Of a stretch of 63,963 bases of DNA, positions 61,378 to 63,963 are shown one piece after another. A model generated the notes under the pieces. It ran no database searches, was not told the DNA's origin, and saw only the letters and a list, made by a program, of their open reading frames with translations. The stretch's first letter is position 1. Every line of letters starts with the position of its first letter. The position numbers were made by a program, and so were the translations under genes. The stretch covers positions 1 through 63,963 of the forward strand of contig JAAYDC010000026.1 of assembly GCA_012729455.1 (NCBI GenBank). The letters are read 5' to 3'. The stretch is from Chloroflexota bacterium (GTDB taxonomy: Bacteria; Chloroflexota; Anaerolineae; UBA1429).

Positions 61378-61383
61378 ATTGTA
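61378..61383 (-). promoter_or_regulatory. Extended -10 for the radical SAM operon
   Basis: Leftward TGC-TACAAT (-10 at 61383-61378), ~25 bases before ATG 61353; weak -35. Divergent to pckG. Confidence 0.35.
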
Positions 61384-61424
61384 GCAGTATCGCGCTCAGA
61401 TTGGAAGTTGCTCGCGCGGGAAAT

Positions 61425-61453
61425 TTGTCAATGGTGCAAGATATTGATACACT
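61425..61453 (+). promoter_or_regulatory. Promoter of pckG
   Basis: TTGTCA (61425-61430), 17-base spacer, extended -10 TGA-TACACT (61448-61453). Start near 61460, about 120 bases before the ATG. Confidence 0.55.
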
Positions 61454-61493
61454 TCTTGACGTGTAAGTTGTGCAAGGGCGCGATTCATATCTG

Positions 61494-61545
61494 AACACCG
61501 TCGTTCAGTTGCCAGGGAATCTGGCATGAAGACGGTGTTTTGTTT
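61494..61545 (+). promoter_or_regulatory. Terminator-like hairpin in the pckG leader (possible attenuator)
   Basis: Outer stem AACACCGTC/GACGGTGTT (61494-61502, 61531-61539), inner stem TGCCAG/CTGGCA (61510-61515, 61521-61526), then TTTTGTTT to 61545. It sits between promoter and RBS. Confidence 0.5.
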
Positions 61546-61580
61546 ATCCACACGCTACGATCATTGAGGAGGCAGGGGCA

Positions 61581-63368
61581 ATGGCATATCAGGTCGCGAA
61601 CAAAAAGCTCAGGGAATGGGTGCAGGAAGTGGCGGAGATGACCAAGCCCGGCCAGGTTTACTGGTGCGATGGCAGCAAGGCCGAATACGACCGCCTGATG
61701 GATGCGATGGTCGCCACGGGCGCCGCGATCAGGCTCGAAAAGCGCCCCAACAGCTTTGCGTTCTTCTCCGATCCGAGCGACGTAGCCAGGGTAGAGGACC
61801 GTACCTATATCAGCTACCCCACCCAGGAAGAAGCCGGCCCTACCAACAACTGGGTGGCGGTTGACGACCTGAAAAAGACCATGCGCGAGCTGTATGACGG
61901 CTGCATGCGCGGCCGCACTATGTACGTGATTCCCTTTTCGATGGCTGCGCTGACCTCGCCGATGGCTAAGTACGGCATCGAGATCACCGACAGCCCCTAC
62001 GTGGTGTGCAACATGCACATCATGACGCGCGTAGGCGTGGATGTGATCAAAGCCCTCGGCACCGATGGTGAGTTCATCCCCTGTCTGCATTCGGTGGGCG
62101 CCCCGCTTGAGCCCGGCCAGAAAGATGCCCTGTGGCCGTGCGCGCCGATCGAGCAAAAGTATATCAGCCACTTTCCGGATGAGAACCTGATCTGGTCGTA
62201 CGGCTCGGGTTACGGCGGCAACGCCCTCTTGGGCAAAAAGTGCCTGGCGCTGCGCATCGCCTCTGCAATGGCGCGCCGTGAGGGCTGGATGGCCGAACAC
62301 ATGCTGATCCTGCGCCTGACCAGCCCGGAAGGCAAGCGCTACCACATCGCCGCGGCCTTCCCCTCAGCCTGTGGCAAGACCAACCTGGCCATGATCATGC
62401 CCACCATCAAGGGCTGGAAGGCCGAGACGCTCGGCGACGACATTGCCTGGATGATGATCGGCAAGGATGGCCGTCTGTACGCCACCAACCCCGAATCGGG
62501 CTTTTTCGGTGTGGCGCCCGGCACGTCCCATTCGTCCAACCCGATGGCGATGGATACCATCAACGAGAATTCGATTTTTACCAACTGCGCCGTGACGGAT
62601 GACGGCGACATCTGGTGGGAGGGCATTGATGCGCCTGCCCCTGAGCATTTGATCGACTGGAAGCGCCGCGATTGGGAGCGCGGCTCCAAGGAGCTGGCTG
62701 CACATCCCAACGCGCGCTTTACCGCGCCGGCGCGCCAGTGCCCGATCATCAGCCCCGACTGGGAAAAGCCCGAGGGTGTGCCGATCGATATCTTTATCTT
62801 TGGTGGGCGGCGTGCCAGCGTTGTGCCCTTGGTGACAGAATCGTTCGATTGGGACCACGGCGTGTATATGGGCGCTACCGCCGGTTCAGAGACCACGGCA
62901 GCCAACATCGGCGCGGTGGGCAACCTGCGGCGTGATCCCTTCGCCATGACGCCTTTCTGTGGCTACAACATGGCCGATTACTTTAGCCACTGGTTCGAGA
63001 TGGGCGACAAGCTGGGCAAGAATGCCCCGCGCATCTTTTACGTGAACTGGTTCCGCAAGTCGCCCGAGGGCAAATGGCTCTGGCCCGGCTTTGGCGAGAA
63101 CTCGCGCGTGCTCAAGTGGATGTGCGAGCGCCTCGAAGGCAAGGTGCAGGGGCGCGAGACGCCCATCGGCATCCTGCCGGCCGATGGCGAGCTGGACCTT
63201 ACTGGGCTCGAGATCTCTGAGGACTACCTCAACGAGTTGATGCGTGTTGACCTGGATGCCTGGCGCGCAGAGCTGCCCGGCGTCGAGAGCTTTTTTGCCA
63301 AATTCGGCGACCGCCTGCCCAAGCGCCTGAGTGCCCAGCTCGAGGCCTTGCGCAAGCGTCTGGCCTAG
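61581..63368 (+). CDS. pckG: Phosphoenolpyruvate carboxykinase (GTP)
   Basis: 595 residues, the length of GTP-type PEPCKs (ATP-type are ~540). Kinase-1a loop [14 protein letters not shown] (about residue 260-275), the metal/oxaloacetate segment GDDIAWM, the hypervariable RxC region and [20 protein letters not shown] near the C-terminus. It interconverts oxaloacetate + GTP and PEP + CO2. GAGGAGG lies ~10 bases before the ATG. Together with the mmdA/oad operon it links PEP, oxaloacetate and methylmalonyl-CoA; a PEP-carboxylating direction in fermentation is inference. Confidence 0.96.
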   Translation: MAYQVANKKLREWVQEVAEMTKPGQVYWCDGSKAEYDRLMDAMVATGAAIRLEKRPNSFAFFSDPSDVARVEDRTYISYPTQEEAGPTNNWVAVDDLKKTMRELYDGCMRGRTMYVIPFSMAALTSPMAKYGIEITDSPYVVCNMHIMTRVGVDVIKALGTDGEFIPCLHSVGAPLEPGQKDALWPCAPIEQKYISHFPDENLIWSYGSGYGGNALLGKKCLALRIASAMARREGWMAEHMLILRLTSPEGKRYHIAAAFPSACGKTNLAMIMPTIKGWKAETLGDDIAWMMIGKDGRLYATNPESGFFGVAPGTSHSSNPMAMDTINENSIFTNCAVTDDGDIWWEGIDAPAPEHLIDWKRRDWERGSKELAAHPNARFTAPARQCPIISPDWEKPEGVPIDIFIFGGRRASVVPLVTESFDWDHGVYMGATAGSETTAANIGAVGNLRRDPFAMTPFCGYNMADYFSHWFEMGDKLGKNAPRIFYVNWFRKSPEGKWLWPGFGENSRVLKWMCERLEGKVQGRETPIGILPADGELDLTGLEISEDYLNELMRVDLDAWRAELPGVESFFAKFGDRLPKRLSAQLEALRKRLA

Positions 63369-63376
63369 ATATGTCC

Positions 63377-63412
63377 CGCCGCGTGCGGGAGAGCGTCCTC
63401 CCGCACGCGGCG
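63377..63412 (+). terminator. Strong hairpin, probable terminator of pckG
   Basis: Perfect 15-bp arms CGCCGCGTGCGGGAG (63377-63391) and its complement (63398-63412) with a 6-base loop. No T-tract follows, so termination may need help. It abuts the tRNA-Glu -35. Confidence 0.6.
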
Positions 63413-63415
63413 CAT

Positions 63416-63444
63416 TTGACACTGTGCCTTCATCGGCGCATAAT
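63416..63444 (+). promoter_or_regulatory. Promoter of tRNA-Glu
   Basis: TTGACA (63416-63421), 17-base spacer, CATAAT (63439-63444); near-consensus, starting close to the tRNA 5' end. Confidence 0.65.
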
Positions 63445-63459
63445 CAGACGCACTCGTGA

Positions 63460-63533
63460 GCCGCATTCGTCTAGAGGCCTAGGACACTTCCCTCTCAAGG
63501 AAGAGATCGGGGGTTCGAATCCCCCATGCGGTA
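63460..63533 (+). tRNA. tRNA-Glu (CTC anticodon)
   Basis: Acceptor GCCGCAT/ATGCGGT (63460-63466, 63526-63532) with a G1-U72 pair, discriminator A 63533. Anticodon stem CTTCC/GGAAG around CTCTCAA gives CTC. T-arm GGGGG-TTCGAAT-CCCCC. CCA not encoded. The substrate of GltX encoded at 34936-36414. Confidence 0.92.
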
Positions 63534-63544
63534 CAGGACCTGCG

Positions 63545-63576
63545 AAACACCCCCCATGGACGTGGCGGGTGTTTTT
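63545..63576 (+). terminator. Rho-independent terminator after tRNA-Glu
   Basis: AAACACCC (63545-63552) pairs with GGGTGTTT (63567-63574), then T-run to 63576. Confidence 0.75.
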
Positions 63577-63671
63577 CGTATGAGGAACAGCTCCTCAGCC
63601 CGTATCAACGCATTTTCACATTTCGCTCCGCCTTAGGTGTGAATCAAGCGAGTTTCTCTAATATTGGGGTA

Positions 63672-63700
63672 TTGACACGGTACATGGGTTGTGCTATACT
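63672..63700 (+). promoter_or_regulatory. rrn-type promoter P1
   Basis: TTGACA (63672-63677), 17-base spacer, extended -10 TGC-TATACT (63695-63700). Confidence 0.7.
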
Positions 63701-63778
63701 AGAACCCGCCTGTGAATCAGGGCTTTAACAAGTCAGAAGAGCATATCCTCACCGGATGAGGCGGTCGTATCCACGCAG

Positions 63779-63802
63779 CCGACGGCCCAGAGCGTCGGTT
63801 TT
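63779..63802 (+). terminator. Terminator-like hairpin between P1 and P2
   Basis: CCGACG/CGTCGG (63779-63784, 63793-63798), 8-base loop, followed by TTTTGC. A P1 transcript ending here would be ~95 bases. Confidence 0.5.
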
Positions 63803-63839
63803 GCTATCTGAAGGAGCCGCTAGGCGTCCAAATGCGGAT

Positions 63840-63867
63840 TTGACAGGCCCGACGGCATGTGTATAAT
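63840..63867 (+). promoter_or_regulatory. rrn-type promoter P2
   Basis: TTGACA (63840-63845), 16-base spacer, perfect TATAAT (63862-63867). Confidence 0.7.
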
Positions 63868-63963
63868 GAACCGCCGTGCCCAAGGATGGCACAGCGGTTG
63901 AGAGGCACCTTAACAACTGAAGAGTGACAAAAGAGCGAAGAGTAAGAGCGAAGGGGTACCACG

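Larger units (their letters stand above)
63577..63963 (+). other. Promoter and leader region of a probable rRNA operon
   Basis: No protein gene. The last ~390 bases hold two near-consensus promoters, hairpins and the sequence TTAACAACTGAAGAGTGAC (about 63909 onward), reminiscent of spacer upstream of 16S genes. The rRNA itself would begin beyond the window, so this is inference. A hairpin CCGC-GTGCC/GGCAC-GCGG at 63871-63897 follows P2. Confidence 0.55.

Overview
The window looks like a chromosomal segment of a GC-rich, rod-shaped, largely anaerobic bacterium. The gene content (rpsB-tsf-pyrH-frr-uppS-cdsA, a short EF-Ts, mreBCD-mrdA-rodA, a GTP-type PEP carboxykinase, a biotin/sodium-pump decarboxylase operon, ThyX, and a HerA/NurA/Rad50/Mre11 operon) fits Chloroflexota, perhaps Anaerolineae. 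That assignment is inference from gene content and style; no rRNA gene is visible. The window probably stops just before a 16S rRNA gene, because tandem rrn-type promoters and a structured leader fill the last 300 bases.

Layout. 1-1971: a cas3 gene cut off after its Walker A region by what looks like the end of an insertion sequence, preceded by a WYL-type regulator. 2278-4985: a NarX/NarL-like sensor kinase and response regulator with a long hairpin between them. 5104-6087: an aldo/keto reductase on the opposite strand. 6094-20905 (all leftward): a nearly gap-free gene string, rpsB-tsf-pyrH-frr-uppS-cdsA, then a 7TM-GAF-HTH protein, then sbcD-sbcC-nurA-HAS protein-herA, then a GHMP sugar kinase. 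21054-29145 (leftward): a surface-polysaccharide operon with a glycosidase-like/O-antigen-ligase fusion, a UDP-glucuronate-decarboxylase-type SDR, a second O-antigen ligase, GtrA, a GT4 glycosyltransferase and an aminotransferase.

29287-36414 (rightward): the cell-shape operon mreB-mreC-mreD-mrdA-rodA followed by gltX and tRNA-Gln(CTG). Next to the tRNA lies a small AT-rich island with a frameshifted Schlafen/AlbA_2-type gene. 38018-44242: a carbohydrate cluster of two glycoside-hydrolase-like proteins of poorly known function around an arabinose/fucose-isomerase-like protein. 44624-47656: a Trm112-like protein, a secreted gluzincin peptidase, mutM and a ThiF-family enzyme, converging on secA (47653-50547).

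50619-61353 (leftward): an RNA methyltransferase with a HEAT-like tail, then an operon whose reading order is mmdA-oadA-oadG-BCCP-oadB and ends in a clear terminator. This operon has both halves of a transcarboxylase plus a sodium pump. Upstream of it are thyX and a dCMP deaminase, a HIT protein, and a TIGR03960/DUF2344 radical-SAM pair. 61581-63368: pckG behind a promoter and a terminator-like leader hairpin, followed by tRNA-Glu(CTC) and the rrn promoter region. Together mmdA/oadABG/BCCP and pckG point to a C3/C4 node in which methylmalonyl-CoA, oxaloacetate, pyruvate and PEP are interconverted with sodium-gradient coupling.

Best candidates for new biology: the hybrid MmdA/OadA sodium-pump operon, the bacterial HerA-HAS-NurA-Rad50-Mre11 operon fused into the rpsB operon, the glycosidase-like/O-antigen-ligase fusion with an altered catalytic motif, the 7TM-GAF-HTH regulator, and several structured leaders (rpsB, pckG, rrn P1-P2, kinase/regulator spacer). 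All functional calls are from reading the sequence; no database search was run.
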